A stretch of DNA of 50,397 bases from Micromonospora sp. HK10 (GCF_000982955.1 NZ_KQ058760.1:1-50397), one strand, 5' to 3'. Shown: positions 33,089-42,364, counted from the stretch's first letter. Translations and numbers: made by a program. Notes: generated from the sequence alone by a model not told the origin.

Positions 33089-33819
33089 ATCTCGTGGACC
33101 GCCCGCCGGGGCGTGGGAGGTCGCGGTGCTGCCCGGTACTTGGCCACCCGCACCTCCCACTGGCTGAGGCGGCGCAGGGCGTCCCGGACCTCGCGGTTGC
33201 GGTAGAACGTCTCCGGCGGCCGGGCGAGGCCGTACCGGTCGGCCCACCACTCTCCCGGCTCGGGATCGGTGATGACATCGAGGTGGGACGGATACCGCCG
33301 CTCCGCCCCGTCGCGAAGATCGGCACGGTCCCGCATCGGCCTGAGCACCCGACCCGACTCGTCGACCACGACGAGCCGGAGGCCGGCCGTCCCGATGATC
33401 CGGAGCAACATCGCGAGGCTCGGAGTGAGCGTGCCCGCCTCGATACGCCCGACGGTGGTCGGATGCACCTGGGCGAACCGCGCCAGCTGCCGTTGACTAA
33501 CGTCCGCCCGGCGACGCACCGCTCGCACGATGCCGGCCGCCGGCCAGGGCACGTCAAGTGGCTCGGTCAGCAACGCCGCCGACCCAGCCGACTCAGGCCG
33601 CCCAGCCGGCTCCAGCGGCTCCGGTGGCACTGGTGGCTCCCCTAGCTCGGCCGACTCCAGCCGCTCTGGTGGCCCCCCTAGCTCGGCCGGCTCCAGCGGC
33701 CTTGGTGGCGCTGATGGCTCCCCCAGCTCGGCCGGCTCCGGCGGCTCTGGTGGTCTTCCTGGCCCCGGCGGCTCCGACGGCCCCGATGGCCAAGGCGCAG
33801 GAGCGGCGACTTCGGTCAT
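33067..33819 (-). CDS. XRE-family regulator with proline-rich N-terminal repeat
   Basis: 250 residues from the ATG with GGGAG upstream; a longer frame (to 33936) has no site. Residues about 10-85 are a low-complexity EP-rich stretch with repeats of PLEPAELG type, matching a 39-48 bp repeated DNA pattern. About 95-160 is a Cro/C1-type helix-turn-helix (VRRRADVSQRQLARFAQVHPTTVGRIEAGTL). The C-terminal part has a RLVVVDESGRVLRPM strand segment and a charged tail with no recognised domain. It probably binds DNA; target unknown. The location after a nuclease is convergent and not operonic. Confidence 0.75.
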   Translation of the reverse strand: MTEVAAPAPWPSGPSEPPGPGRPPEPPEPAELGEPSAPPRPLEPAELGGPPERLESAELGEPPVPPEPLEPAGRPESAGSAALLTEPLDVPWPAAGIVRAVRRRADVSQRQLARFAQVHPTTVGRIEAGTLTPSLAMLLRIIGTAGLRLVVVDESGRVLRPMRDRADLRDGAERRYPSHLDVITDPEPGEWWADRYGLARPPETFYRNREVRDALRRLSQWEVRVAKYRAAPRPPTPRRAVHEIGPPSGW

Positions 33820-34062
33820 GCGACCACGCTCCCGCCCCGCCCTCACCGAAACAACCCCGCATTGCTCACCTGTGGACAACCCCGGGTCTCTCGTGGACAT
33901 CCAACGAACAACTGCGCCCCAAGCGGAGCAAGCCAATCACCCACCGTGATAATGACTCAGCGTTACAGCGTGCAGGGCTCCACCCCTCCCACACCGCTGC
34001 ATCACTGACCCAAACCGGACAATCCACCCCCCACGCGGGTGCCACCGAACCCACCTCTTCCC

Positions 34063-34136
34063 GCCTTTGCTCTGCAGCCACCGACGCAGCAGTAACTGAA
34101 CGTCCACCGATGCGTGGATGGCTGCAGAGCAAAGGC
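34063..34136. repeat. 18-bp perfect inverted repeat with 38-bp loop
   Basis: GCCTTTGCTCTGCAGCCA (34063-34080) pairs exactly with 34119-34136. Pairing continues inward at 7 of the next 10 positions, leaving a short loop. The stem can be read in protein frames on both strands (WLQSKG), which shows the palindromic design. It may be a small transposable-element remnant or a structured RNA. Confidence 0.7.
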
Positions 34137-34503
34137 AGCGATGGAGGGTGGCCTCAGGGATCAGTTTCGCTACAGGGAGTGATGGCGGCGCGGTAACCAC
34201 AGGCGAGGAAAGCGAGGCGCCGTCGCCAGGGCGCGATAGATGCTGCGAGAGCCCTACCTGGCGCGGCTGCCGGAGCGGACGGCATCGTCGAGGTGCGTCC
34301 GCGTCACCCTTCCGGCTCGACGACGGGTTTCCTCGGCCCAGGCAGGACAGGCGCATGGTCTGAGGACCCAGACCTTGTCCGGCGGTACGCACGCCCCGGC
34401 GGCACCTCGTGCGCACCGCTGCCCGGACTGCCGCGAACAACAGGGCTGGCGTGGCGATGACCAGCGGGACTGGCATCACGACCGCGACCACCCGGCAAAG
34501 CCG

Positions 34504-34651
34504 GGGCCACCAGGCCACCAGGCCACCGGAGCCACCGGGCCACCGGGCCACCAGGCAAACCAGGCCACCGAGGCCACCGGGCCGGCGCGACGCCGGGCCG
34601 CCGGGACGCCGAGACGCCGGGACGCCGGGACGCCGGGACGCCGGGACGCCT
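34504..34651. repeat. 9-bp minisatellites (GGCCACCAG-like, then GACGCCGGG)
   Basis: About nine loose copies of a GGCCACCGG/GGCCACCAG unit (34504-34582) run into about seven copies of GACGCCGGG (34588-34651). Simple slippage-type repeats with no coding content recognised. Confidence 0.65.
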
Positions 34652-34851
34652 AACCACGGCAGGCAGGGCCACTGGATACGGGAAGGGCAGGGCGGCACCG
34701 GGCCGTCAGCGTCTGCGAGCCGATTGGCGGCGCGATCGGGGCAGCGTCGGTCGACCCCGAACTGGCCGGCGTCGGTCGGGGTGGGTCAGGCCGGTGCCGG
34801 GAGGCCGGACGAGGGGGCCGGGCGGAGGCCGCGGGACTGGCCTCGGGACGG

Positions 34852-35838
34852 TCAGTAGCGGGCGCGGAGCAGCTGCGCCGCCTCGACCGCCCAGTAGGTG
34901 AGGATGATCTGCGCACCCGCCCGACGGATCGAGGTGAGCGTTTCCAACATCGTCCGTTCCCGATCGAGCCAGCCGTTCGCGGCGGCGGCCTCGACCATCG
35001 CGTACTCGCCGGAGACCTGGTAGGCGGCGACCGGGACGTCCACCGCGGCCCGGACCGCCGACACCACGTCGAGGTAGGGCAGCGCCGGCTTGACCATCAC
35101 CATGTCGGCGCCCTCGGCCACGTCCAGCTCGACCTCGCGCAGCGACTCGCGCAGGTTCGCCGGGTCCTGCTGGTAGGCCCTCCGGTCGCCCTCCAGCGCC
35201 GACTCCACCGCGTCCCGGAACGGGCCGAAGAAGGCGGAGGCGTACTTCACCGCGTAGGCGAGCACCGAGACGTCCTGGTGGCCGGCGGCGTCCAGGGCCC
35301 GCCGGACCACACCGACCTGGCCGTCCATCATTCCGGACGGCCCGACCACGTGGACCCCGGCTTCGGCCTGGGCGACCGCCATCTCGGCGTACGCGGCCAG
35401 GGTGGCGTCGTTGTCCACTCCGCCGCCGTCGGGAGTGAGCAGGCCGCAGTGCCCGTGCGAGGTGAACTCGTCCAGGCACAGGTCGCTCATCACGACGGTG
35501 GCGTCGCCGACCTCGGAGATCACGTCCCGGATGGCGACGTTGAGGATGCCGGCCGGGTCGATGCCCCCGGAGCCGGTCTCGTCCCGGGTTTCCGGCACCC
35601 CGAAGAGCATGATGCCGCCCACGCCGGCCTGGACCGCCTCCACGGCGGCCTTGCGCAGCGAGTCCCGGGAGTGCTGGAGCACCCCCGGGAGCGACGCCAC
35701 GGCGCGCGGCTCGGTCAGCCCCTCCTTGACGAACATCGGCACGACCAGCTCGGCCGGGTCGACGCGGGTCTCGGAGACCAGCCGCCGCACGGCGGCGTTG
35801 CGGCGCAGCCGGCGCGGCCGGATCTCGGGGTACGGCAT
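34852..35838 (-). CDS. hemB: Delta-aminolevulinic acid dehydratase (porphobilinogen synthase)
   Basis: 328 residues, full length. It joins two 5-aminolevulinate molecules to porphobilinogen. The two active-site lysines are K198 ([13 protein letters not shown]) and K250 ([10 protein letters not shown]). The metal loop reads C121-L-D123-EFTSHGH-C131: two of the three zinc cysteines of the E. coli enzyme are kept and the middle one is Asp. PQ. The ATG has GGAGG at 6 nt and lies 13 bp after the hemD stop. Last gene of the rex-hem operon. Confidence 0.95.
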   Translation of the reverse strand: MPYPEIRPRRLRRNAAVRRLVSETRVDPAELVVPMFVKEGLTEPRAVASLPGVLQHSRDSLRKAAVEAVQAGVGGIMLFGVPETRDETGSGGIDPAGILNVAIRDVISEVGDATVVMSDLCLDEFTSHGHCGLLTPDGGGVDNDATLAAYAEMAVAQAEAGVHVVGPSGMMDGQVGVVRRALDAAGHQDVSVLAYAVKYASAFFGPFRDAVESALEGDRRAYQQDPANLRESLREVELDVAEGADMVMVKPALPYLDVVSAVRAAVDVPVAAYQVSGEYAMVEAAAANGWLDRERTMLETLTSIRRAGAQIILTYWAVEAAQLLRARY

Positions 35839-35851
35839 GAGGAGCCTCCTG

Positions 35852-37432
35852 TCAGCGGAACCTCAGAGCGGTCGGCCCCTGCACCTTCGAACCGCGGCGC
35901 TGCTTGGCCGGCATGGCGGCGAGCTTCTCGCGCAGTTCGACGGCGTAGGCGGCGAGCGCCTCCACCAGGTCGGGCACCGAGGCGTGCGTCGGCTGGACGT
36001 CCACCCGCAGGCCGAACTCCGTCGCGGTCTCCGCCGTCTTGGGCCCGATGACGGCAACAACGGTACGCGCGTGCGGCTTCCCGGCGATGCCGACCAGGTT
36101 CCGGACCGTCGAGGACGAGGTGAAGAGCACCGCGTCGAACCCGCCGGACTTGATCGCGTCGCGGATCTCGGCCGGCGGCGGCGCGGCCCGGACCGTCCGG
36201 TACGCGGTCACGTCGTCGACCTCCCAGCCGCGCTCGGTGAGCCCGGCGGCGAGAGTCTCGGTGGCGATGTCGGCACGCGGCAGCAGCACCCGGCCCACCG
36301 GGTCGAGGATCTCGTCGTGCGGCGAGAACTCGGCCAGCAGGCCCTCCGAGGACTGCTCGCCGGAGGGGACCAGCTCCGGCTGGATGCCGAAGGCGCGGAC
36401 CGCCTCGGCGGTCGCCTCGCCGATACAGGCGATCTTGACGCCGCCGAAGTGACGGGCGTCGAGGCCGTGCTCGGCGAACTTCTCCCAGACCGCCCGGACG
36501 GCGTTCACCGAGGTGAAGATCACCCAGGCGTACCGGCCGTCGACCAGGCCCTTGACCGCCCGCTCCATCTGGGCCGGGGTACGCGGCGGCTCGACCGCGA
36601 TGGTCGGTACCTCGCACGGGATCGCCCCGTACGCCCGCAGCCGCGCGCTCATCACGCCGGCCTGCTCCTTGGTCCGGGGGACCAGCACCTTCCAGCCGTA
36701 CAGCGGGCGGTTCTCCCACCAGCTCAGCTTGTCCCGCTGGCCGACGCCCCCGCCGACGGTGAGCACCACCCGGCCGGTGAAGCCGAGCGCCGCCGCGACG
36801 AAGGAGTCCACGGTCGACGTGGTGGTGTACTGGGTCTCGCCGGTGCCGTCGCCGGTCACCCCGACGCCGGTGGTGCCGTCCACCCCGGCCGCCAGCAGCC
36901 CGTCCCGGACGGCGGCCAGGTCGCCGGCGTCCACGGCCAGGGCCAGCGAGCCCCGGCTGACCGCGGCGGCCAGCGCGTCGAAGTCCAGCGTGGTGACGTC
37001 CTCGACGTCGGCGGCGGTCCGTACGCCCGGCAGCGGCACGCCCGCGTAGGTGGCCACCCCCTCGGCCTGGCCGATGCCCGGCACCACCTCGAAGTGGGCG
37101 GCCGTGCGCGCCACCGCCTGCACCTCCTTGACCACCGAGTCGTGGCCGAACGGGTCCCCGGCGACCAGGTGCACCGCGTTCTGCCCGGCGCGGGCCGCGG
37201 AGATCAGCACCTTCGCCACGTCCCCCGGTACGCCCTCGGCCGGGCTGAACTCGGCGTCGGACCGGGCCTGGGCGCGGACGTGCTCGAGCAGCGACTCGGG
37301 GACTCCCCGGTCGTAGACCACGTGGTCGGCGTCGACCAGGGCGTCCAGCGCCCGGCGGGTCAGCAGGCCCGGGTCGCCGGGTCCGGCCCCGACGAACGCG
37401 ATCCGGCCTACGGGCTTACGGGTGCGGGTCAT
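35852..37432 (-). CDS. hemD: Uroporphyrinogen-III synthase fused to a CobA-like methyltransferase domain
   Basis: 526 residues. Residues about 8-245 resemble uroporphyrinogen-III C-methyltransferase ([47 protein letters not shown]), and about 260-510 are uroporphyrinogen-III synthase ([43 protein letters not shown]). The usual GGDPFVFGRGGEE motif of active CobA is changed to [14 protein letters not shown], so the methyltransferase half may be degenerate. Such fusions are common in actinobacteria. It makes uroporphyrinogen III from the hemC product. ATG start overlaps the hemC stop by 4 nt. The tail is basic. Confidence 0.92.
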   Translation of the reverse strand: MTRTRKPVGRIAFVGAGPGDPGLLTRRALDALVDADHVVYDRGVPESLLEHVRAQARSDAEFSPAEGVPGDVAKVLISAARAGQNAVHLVAGDPFGHDSVVKEVQAVARTAAHFEVVPGIGQAEGVATYAGVPLPGVRTAADVEDVTTLDFDALAAAVSRGSLALAVDAGDLAAVRDGLLAAGVDGTTGVGVTGDGTGETQYTTTSTVDSFVAAALGFTGRVVLTVGGGVGQRDKLSWWENRPLYGWKVLVPRTKEQAGVMSARLRAYGAIPCEVPTIAVEPPRTPAQMERAVKGLVDGRYAWVIFTSVNAVRAVWEKFAEHGLDARHFGGVKIACIGEATAEAVRAFGIQPELVPSGEQSSEGLLAEFSPHDEILDPVGRVLLPRADIATETLAAGLTERGWEVDDVTAYRTVRAAPPPAEIRDAIKSGGFDAVLFTSSSTVRNLVGIAGKPHARTVVAVIGPKTAETATEFGLRVDVQPTHASVPDLVEALAAYAVELREKLAAMPAKQRRGSKVQGPTALRFR

Positions 37433-38424
37433 TCTGTGCTCCCAAATTGCTGGGTCCCCGGGCCGGCGTGTCCTTCTTGGCCGAGGATCGAGTCGGCGCC
37501 GAGGTCGAGGAGTTCGGCGGCGAGCGCCTTGCCGATCTCCGCCGCGTCGGCGGGCGTTCCGGTGCGGGACAGCCGGAGGTCACGGGTACCGTCCGGGCTG
37601 ATCACCGCCCCGCGCAGGTAGATCTCATCGCCACCCTCGCCACCGGCGAGCGAGCTGGTCGGCTCCCCCTCGGCGATAACGGCATAGGCGGCGACGGGCG
37701 CGCTGCACCCGGCCTCCAGGGTGGCCAGCAGGGCCCGCTCCGCGACGACCGCGGCGCGGGACGGTGCGTGGTCGAGCACCGCGAGCAGCTCGACCAGGTC
37801 ATGGTCGTCGACCCGGCACTCCACCGCGAGCGCGCCCTGGGCGGGGGCCGGCAGCATCAGCATCGGGTCGAGCGTCTCGGTGATCACGTCGGTCCGGCCG
37901 ATCCGAGCCAGCCCGGCCCGGGCCAGGACGATGGCGTCGAGGTCGGCGTCCGGGCCGAGCACCCGGCCGAGCCGGGTGTCGATGTTGCCGCGGATCGGGG
38001 TGACCTCGAGCTGCATCCCGAGCGCGTGCAGCTGGGCGATGCGGCGCAGCGCGCCGGTGCCGACCCGCGCGCCGGGCGGCAGCTCGGCGAGCGTACGGCC
38101 GTCCCGTGCGACGAGCGCGTCCCGGGGGTCCTGCCGGGCCGGCACCGCGGCGATGTGCAGCCCGGGGGCCGCCGCGGTGGGCAGGTCCTTGTACGAGTGG
38201 ACGGCGAAGTCGATGGTGCCGGCGGTCAGCGCGTCCCGCAGGGCGGAGACGAAGACGCCGACGCCGAGCCGGTGCACCGGGGCGGTGGAGCGGTCCCCCG
38301 CGGTCACCACCTCGACCAGTTCGACCTCGCGGCCGGTGGCCTCGGTGAGGGCCGCGGCGACGTGGCCGGACTGGGCCATCGCCAGGGTGCTGCCCCGGGT
38401 GCCGAGGCGCAGGGGGGCGGTCAT
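37429..38424 (-). CDS. hemC: Porphobilinogen deaminase (hydroxymethylbilane synthase)
   Basis: 331 residues. It polymerises four porphobilinogen units to hydroxymethylbilane. The dipyrromethane-cofactor cysteine is C240 (EAGCSAPVAAY) and the catalytic Asp D80 (HSYKDLP). RLGTRGSTLAMAQS at the N-terminus is canonical. The usual GTSSLRR is GTGALRR here. Overlaps hemA by 4 nt (ATGA) and hemD by 4 nt. Confidence 0.96.
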   Translation of the reverse strand: MTAPLRLGTRGSTLAMAQSGHVAAALTEATGREVELVEVVTAGDRSTAPVHRLGVGVFVSALRDALTAGTIDFAVHSYKDLPTAAAPGLHIAAVPARQDPRDALVARDGRTLAELPPGARVGTGALRRIAQLHALGMQLEVTPIRGNIDTRLGRVLGPDADLDAIVLARAGLARIGRTDVITETLDPMLMLPAPAQGALAVECRVDDHDLVELLAVLDHAPSRAAVVAERALLATLEAGCSAPVAAYAVIAEGEPTSSLAGGEGGDEIYLRGAVISPDGTRDLRLSRTGTPADAAEIGKALAAELLDLGADSILGQEGHAGPGTQQFGSTE

Positions 38425-39794
38425 CGCGCACCTCCGGTGGGCGGGACGTCGACGGCGTCGAACGACGGGCGACCGTCGTTGTCGGACGCCACCACGTCGG
38501 GGACGGTGTCGACCGGGGAGGTCTGCGGCACCTCGAGGTCGAACAGCTCGCGGAGCAGGGCCGCGTACTGGTCGCCGCCCGGCTCGGCGGCGAGTTGGCG
38601 GACCCGGACGGTCGGCTGGTGCAGCAGCCGCTGCACCACCCGGTGCACGGTGCGGGCGACCTCGGCGCGCTGGTCGTCGCTGAGGTCGGGGCGGCGCTGG
38701 GCGAGCCGGCGCAGCTCGGCGCTGACCACGTCCTCGGCGCGCCCGCGCAGGGCCGCCACGGTGGGCGCCACGTCGGCGCCGCGCAGCCAGCTGAGGAACG
38801 CCTCGACCTCGGTGGCGACGATCCGGGCCACCTCGGCGGCGTCGGCGGCGGCCGGGCCGTCGGCGAGGATCGCCGCCATCCGGTCGATGTCGATCACCTC
38901 GACGCCGGGCAGCGCGGCGACGCCCTCCGCAACGTCGCGCGGCACAGCCAGGTCGAGCAGGACGAGCGGGCCGCGTGCGGCGTCCCGCCGGGCCGACGCC
39001 CGGGTCACCACGTCGAGGGTGAGCACCGCCTCGGTGGCGGCGGTGGCGGCCACCACCACGTCGACCGCGGCGAGGGCGTCGACCAGCTCGGCCATCGGCA
39101 CGGCGTGCGCGCCGTACGACTCGGCCAGCCGGACGGCCCGCTCGGCGCCCCGGTTGGTCACGGTGAGCGGCCCGGCGCCCAGCCGGGAGAGGGTGGCCAC
39201 GCTCAGCGAGCCCATCGCCCCGGCGCCGACGACCATGGCGGGCCGGCCGGCCAGGTCGCCGTCGAGCAGCCCGGCGGCCAGGTCGAGGGCGGCGGTGACC
39301 ACGCTCTGGCCGGCCCGGTCGATGTTGGTTTCGGCGTGTGCCCGCTTGCCGACCCGCAGCGCCTGCTGCATCAGCTCGTGCAGCAGCCGACTGGCGGAGT
39401 CTGCGCCGGCGGCGGAGTGGTAGGCGTCCCGGAGCTGCCCGAGGATCTGCGCCTCGCCGACCACCATCGAGTCGAGCCCGGCGGCGACCCGGAAGACGTG
39501 GTCGACGGCGGCGGCGTCGTAGTGCACGTAGAGGTGGTTGGCCAGCGCCGCCGGCGGGCAGCCGGCGTGCTCGGCCAGGACGGCGCAGATGTCGCCGAGG
39601 CCACCGTGGAAACCGGACACGGCGGCGTACACCTCCACCCGGTTGCAGGTGGAGACGAGCACCGCCTCGCTGACGTACGGCTGGGCGAGCAGGCGGTCCA
39701 GGGTGCGGGTGAGGTCCGCGGGCGGCACCGCCAGCCGCTCCAGGGTGGCGACCGGGGCGGTGCGGTAGGACGCGCCGACGACGAGCAGTTTCAC
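38421..39794 (-). CDS. hemA: Glutamyl-tRNA reductase
   Basis: 457 residues from the GTG that overlaps the rex stop (GTGA) and has AGGAGG 10 nt upstream; the open frame reaches further but has no site. It reduces glutamyl-tRNA to glutamate-1-semialdehyde, the first committed step of C5-pathway tetrapyrrole synthesis. The nucleophile C50 lies in STCNRVEVY, followed by LDSMVVGEAQILGQ, an NADPH-binding VVGAGAMGSLS, and the C-terminal dimerisation helices. Position directly after rex suggests redox control of pathway entry. Confidence 0.95.
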   Translation of the reverse strand: MKLLVVGASYRTAPVATLERLAVPPADLTRTLDRLLAQPYVSEAVLVSTCNRVEVYAAVSGFHGGLGDICAVLAEHAGCPPAALANHLYVHYDAAAVDHVFRVAAGLDSMVVGEAQILGQLRDAYHSAAGADSASRLLHELMQQALRVGKRAHAETNIDRAGQSVVTAALDLAAGLLDGDLAGRPAMVVGAGAMGSLSVATLSRLGAGPLTVTNRGAERAVRLAESYGAHAVPMAELVDALAAVDVVVAATAATEAVLTLDVVTRASARRDAARGPLVLLDLAVPRDVAEGVAALPGVEVIDIDRMAAILADGPAAADAAEVARIVATEVEAFLSWLRGADVAPTVAALRGRAEDVVSAELRRLAQRRPDLSDDQRAEVARTVHRVVQRLLHQPTVRVRQLAAEPGGDQYAALLRELFDLEVPQTSPVDTVPDVVASDNDGRPSFDAVDVPPTGGAR

Positions 39795-40561
39795 GTGCCG
39801 ATCGCCTCCTGGTTGTCGGTGACCGCGAGGCCGCCGGGCAGGGCGGTGAGGGCGGATCCGCCGGCGGCGGGAAGCGCGGTCAACGATGCCTTGCGGTGCT
39901 CGTGGAAGGACAGGATCTGCAGCTCGATCGCGAGGTCGACCTTGCGCACGTCGACCCCCTCCGGAACCGAGAGTACGCACGGCGCGAAGTTGAGGATGCT
40001 GGTCACGCCGACGGCGACGAGTTGGTCGGCGACGCCCTGGGCGGCCAGCGCCGGGGTGGCGATCACGCCGATCGAGATCGACTCCTGGACGGCGACCCGG
40101 GGCAGCTCGTCGACGTGCCGGACGACCAGGCCGTTGATCTCCTCGCCGACCCGCGACGGGTCCGCGTCGAAGAGCGCGGCGATCCGGAAGCCGCGGCTGG
40201 CGAAGCCGTCGTAGCCGGCCAGGGCGTGACCGAGGTTACCCACGCCGACCAGTGCGACGGCCCGGCACTGGGTGAGCCCGAGCACCGACTCGATCTGGTC
40301 GATCAGCAGCCCGACGTCGTAGCCGACCCCGCGGGTGCCGTACGAGCCGAGGTGCGAGAGGTCCTTGCGGAGTTTGGCGGAGTTGACCCCGGCGGAGTTG
40401 GCCAGGCCCTCGCTGGAGACCGTCTCGTGTCCGGCGTCGGCGAGCGCGTGCAGGGCACGGAGGTATTCCGGGAGCCGGGCCACGGTCGCCTCGGGCAGGT
40501 CCGGAAGCGCCGGTACGGCACCGGCGCGGCCGGGCGCGCCTGGGTGACGGTGCTGACTCAT
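39791..40561 (-). CDS. rex: Redox-sensing repressor Rex
   Basis: 256 residues from the ATG preceded by GGAG; the open frame upstream is not protein-like. N-terminal winged helix (LPEYLRALHALADAGHETVSSEGLANSAGVNSAKLRKDLSHLGSYG, residues about 30-75) and a Rossmann domain with VGVGNLGHALA (about 105-115) and ALFDADPSRVG. Rex senses NADH/NAD+: it leaves DNA when NADH is high. It is the first gene of rex-hemACDB, with a Rex operator at 40681-40698 in its promoter region, so it is probably autoregulated. The C-terminus after about 215 is a variable tail. Confidence 0.96.
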   Translation of the reverse strand: MSQHRHPGAPGRAGAVPALPDLPEATVARLPEYLRALHALADAGHETVSSEGLANSAGVNSAKLRKDLSHLGSYGTRGVGYDVGLLIDQIESVLGLTQCRAVALVGVGNLGHALAGYDGFASRGFRIAALFDADPSRVGEEINGLVVRHVDELPRVAVQESISIGVIATPALAAQGVADQLVAVGVTSILNFAPCVLSVPEGVDVRKVDLAIELQILSFHEHRKASLTALPAAGGSALTALPGGLAVTDNQEAIGT

Positions 40562-40680
40562 GAGACTCCGTGCGGTGCGATCCTCGACCAGCGACGGTGG
40601 CCGGCCGTTCCGGGACTCCCGCTGGCGACCGATGTTGCTGGCTGTGCTAGCAGGGCGCGTCGGGACTACAGAGTAGGCGC

Positions 40681-40698
40681 TTGTGAAGAGGTGCACAA
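40681..40698. promoter_or_regulatory. Rex operator (ROP)
   Basis: TTGTGAAGAGGTGCACAA matches the Rex consensus TTGTGAAnnnnTTCACAA at 13 of 14 defined positions (only one base in the right half differs). It lies 120 bp upstream of the rex start and close to a likely -35 region for the minus strand. Confidence 0.9.
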
Positions 40699-40938
40699 AT
40701 CGCGATCTTGCGGACCGGCGACGCGCCTCCACCTGCACCTCCACTCCGACAAGATCGACGACCGCGCTTCCTCGGCGTCGCGTGGCGATTATTGCTCAAT
40801 CCCGACTTCTCTGACCAATCGCGCGTACCTCGTCGCGCTGTGTCACCGGCGTGGCGAGGCGCGTCTCACTCCCGGGTAGGGAGAACCCCACCCCGGAAAG
40901 GCCGGCCCGCGGGATGGGTCCGCCGAGGTCGCGGACCA

Positions 40939-40944
40939 TAGCCT
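40939..40944 (+). promoter_or_regulatory. -10 hexamer TAGCCT 6 nt before ATG
   Basis: TAGCCT fits TAnnnT and ends exactly 6 nt before the ATG of the sensor kinase. No ribosome-binding site is present. Leaderless-type start suspected. Confidence 0.45.
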
Positions 40945-40950
40945 CGGGTC

Positions 40951-42255
40951 ATGACCGCCGTCCCGCTGGCCACCGCGCCCGCACCCACCACCCCCGCCCG
41001 GGGCCTCGTCCGGCAGCTCCTGCGCGACTCCGGCTACGTCCTGTTCGGCCTGCCCCTGGCGCTGGTCGGGTTCGTGCTGGCCGTCGCCGGCATCTCCCTC
41101 ACCGCCGCCCTGCTGGTCACCACGCTCGGCCTGCCGGTCCTCGCCGGCACCCTGTACGCCGCCCGCGCGCTGGCCGACCTGGAGCGGCTGCGGCTGCCCG
41201 CCGTGCTCCGCCAACCCCGGGTCCGCCCGGTCTACCTGGCCCCCGAGCCGCGCTCCGGCTACTGGCGTCGGGTCCTCACCCCGATGCGGGACCCGCAGTC
41301 CTGGCTCGACCTGCTGCACGCCTTCATCAAGTTGGTGGTGACGCTCCCCACGTTCGTGCTGATGCTGGTCTGGTGGGCGCTGGCCGTCGCCGGCACCCTC
41401 TACGGCGCGTACGACTGGGCGATCCCGCGCGGCCCCGATGACCAGGACCTCAGCCAGCTCCTCGGGATGGGCGACGGGGCCGGCGCGCGGATCACCCTGA
41501 ACACCTCGATCGGGCTGTTCGCCCTGCTCACCCTGCCGCTGGTGGCCCGGGGCTGCGCCCGGCTCCAGGGCGGCCTGGCCCGCTCGCTGCTGACCGGCGT
41601 GGCCGAGATGCGCCAGCGGATCACCACCCTGGAGGACCAGAAGCGGGCCGCCGTGTCCGCCGAGGCGTCCGCCCTGCGCCGGCTGGAGCGCGACATCCAC
41701 GACGGCCCGCAGCAGCGTCTGGTCCGCCTCGCCATGGACCTCAGCCGGGCCCGCCAGCAGCTCGCCGCCGACCCGGAGGCCGCGGGACGCACCCTGGACG
41801 AGGCGGTCGCGCAGACCCGCGAGACCCTCGACGAGCTGCGCGCCCTGTCCCGGGGCATCGCGCCGCCGATCCTGGTCGACCGGGGCCTGCCCAGCGCGCT
41901 GGCCGCCCTCGCCGCCCGCGCCCTGGTCCCCACCGAACTGCTGGTCGACGACGAGCTGGGCACCGCCGCCGGGCGGCTCGATCCGGCGCTGGAGAGCACC
42001 GCGTACTTCGTCGTCGCCGAGGCATTGACCAACGTGGCCAAGCACAGCCGGGCCGCCGCCTGCCGGGTCGAGGTGACCCGCAAGGTCGGCCGGCTGGAGA
42101 TCACCGTGGCCGACGACGGGGTGGGTGGCGCCCACCTGGCCAAGGGGCACGGGCTCAGCGGGATCGCCGACCGGGTCCGGGCCGTCGGCGGGACCCTCGA
42201 GGTGGACAGCCCGGCCGGCGGCCCCACCCGGATCCACGCGGAACTCCCCCGGTGA
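40951..42255 (+). CDS. NarL/DesK-type sensor histidine kinase
   Basis: 434 residues. The N-terminal 200 residues are a membrane sensor domain with about four hydrophobic segments (a PF13796-like putative sensor). The HisKA_3 phospho-acceptor His lies in LERDIHDGPQQRLVRLAMDLS near 250, and the HATPase has VVAEALTNVAKHSRA and DDGVGG near 390. It partners with the LuxR-type regulator encoded immediately downstream. Signal unknown. Divergent from rex. Confidence 0.92.
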   Translation: MTAVPLATAPAPTTPARGLVRQLLRDSGYVLFGLPLALVGFVLAVAGISLTAALLVTTLGLPVLAGTLYAARALADLERLRLPAVLRQPRVRPVYLAPEPRSGYWRRVLTPMRDPQSWLDLLHAFIKLVVTLPTFVLMLVWWALAVAGTLYGAYDWAIPRGPDDQDLSQLLGMGDGAGARITLNTSIGLFALLTLPLVARGCARLQGGLARSLLTGVAEMRQRITTLEDQKRAAVSAEASALRRLERDIHDGPQQRLVRLAMDLSRARQQLAADPEAAGRTLDEAVAQTRETLDELRALSRGIAPPILVDRGLPSALAALAARALVPTELLVDDELGTAAGRLDPALESTAYFVVAEALTNVAKHSRAAACRVEVTRKVGRLEITVADDGVGGAHLAKGHGLSGIADRVRAVGGTLEVDSPAGGPTRIHAELPR

Positions 42256-42266
42256 CGCCGGGCGGC

Positions 42267-42364
42267 CAGCACCCGGCCGCCACGCCGCCGGCCCGCGACC
42301 CGGACAGGATGAAAGCCGACCAGCACCCGGCCGCCACGCCGCCGGACGGCGACCCGGACGCGCT
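42267..42364 (+). repeat. 54-bp in-frame direct duplication
   Basis: CAGCACCCGGCCGCCACGCC at 42267 recurs at 42321 with nearly the same following bases, a period of 54 bp (18 codons). It covers the space between the kinase stop and the regulator ATG. Confidence 0.75.

Larger units (their letters stand above)
33820..34851. other. About 1 kb without a convincing gene
   Basis: Between the XRE gene start and the hemB stop. Frames are open in places, but codon use is not gene-like and no family is recognised. It holds an 18-bp inverted repeat (34063-34136) and 9-bp minisatellites (34504-34651). A hydrophobic stretch encoded on the minus strand near 34410-34490 is followed by low-complexity sequence and is treated as spurious. 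It looks like decayed or repeat-derived intergenic DNA. Confidence 0.55.
40562..40950. other. Divergent regulatory region of rex and a sensor kinase
   Basis: 389 bp without a gene. It contains the Rex operator (40681-40698) and, downstream toward rex on the minus strand, TACTCT/TAGTCC -10-like hexamers; on the plus strand, TAGCCT (40939-40944) immediately precedes the kinase start. The middle (40700-40860) shows nothing recognisable. Confidence 0.6.

Noticed and set aside
33937..34698. A 253-aa minus-strand ORF with a hydrophobic segment near 34450
   Set aside because: Codon use and composition are not gene-like, the start side lies in minisatellite DNA, and no ribosome-binding site or family is seen.
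40562..40744. N-terminal extension of Rex to 40744
   Set aside because: It would run through the Rex operator and promoter and lacks a ribosome-binding site; the ATG at 40561 has GGAG.
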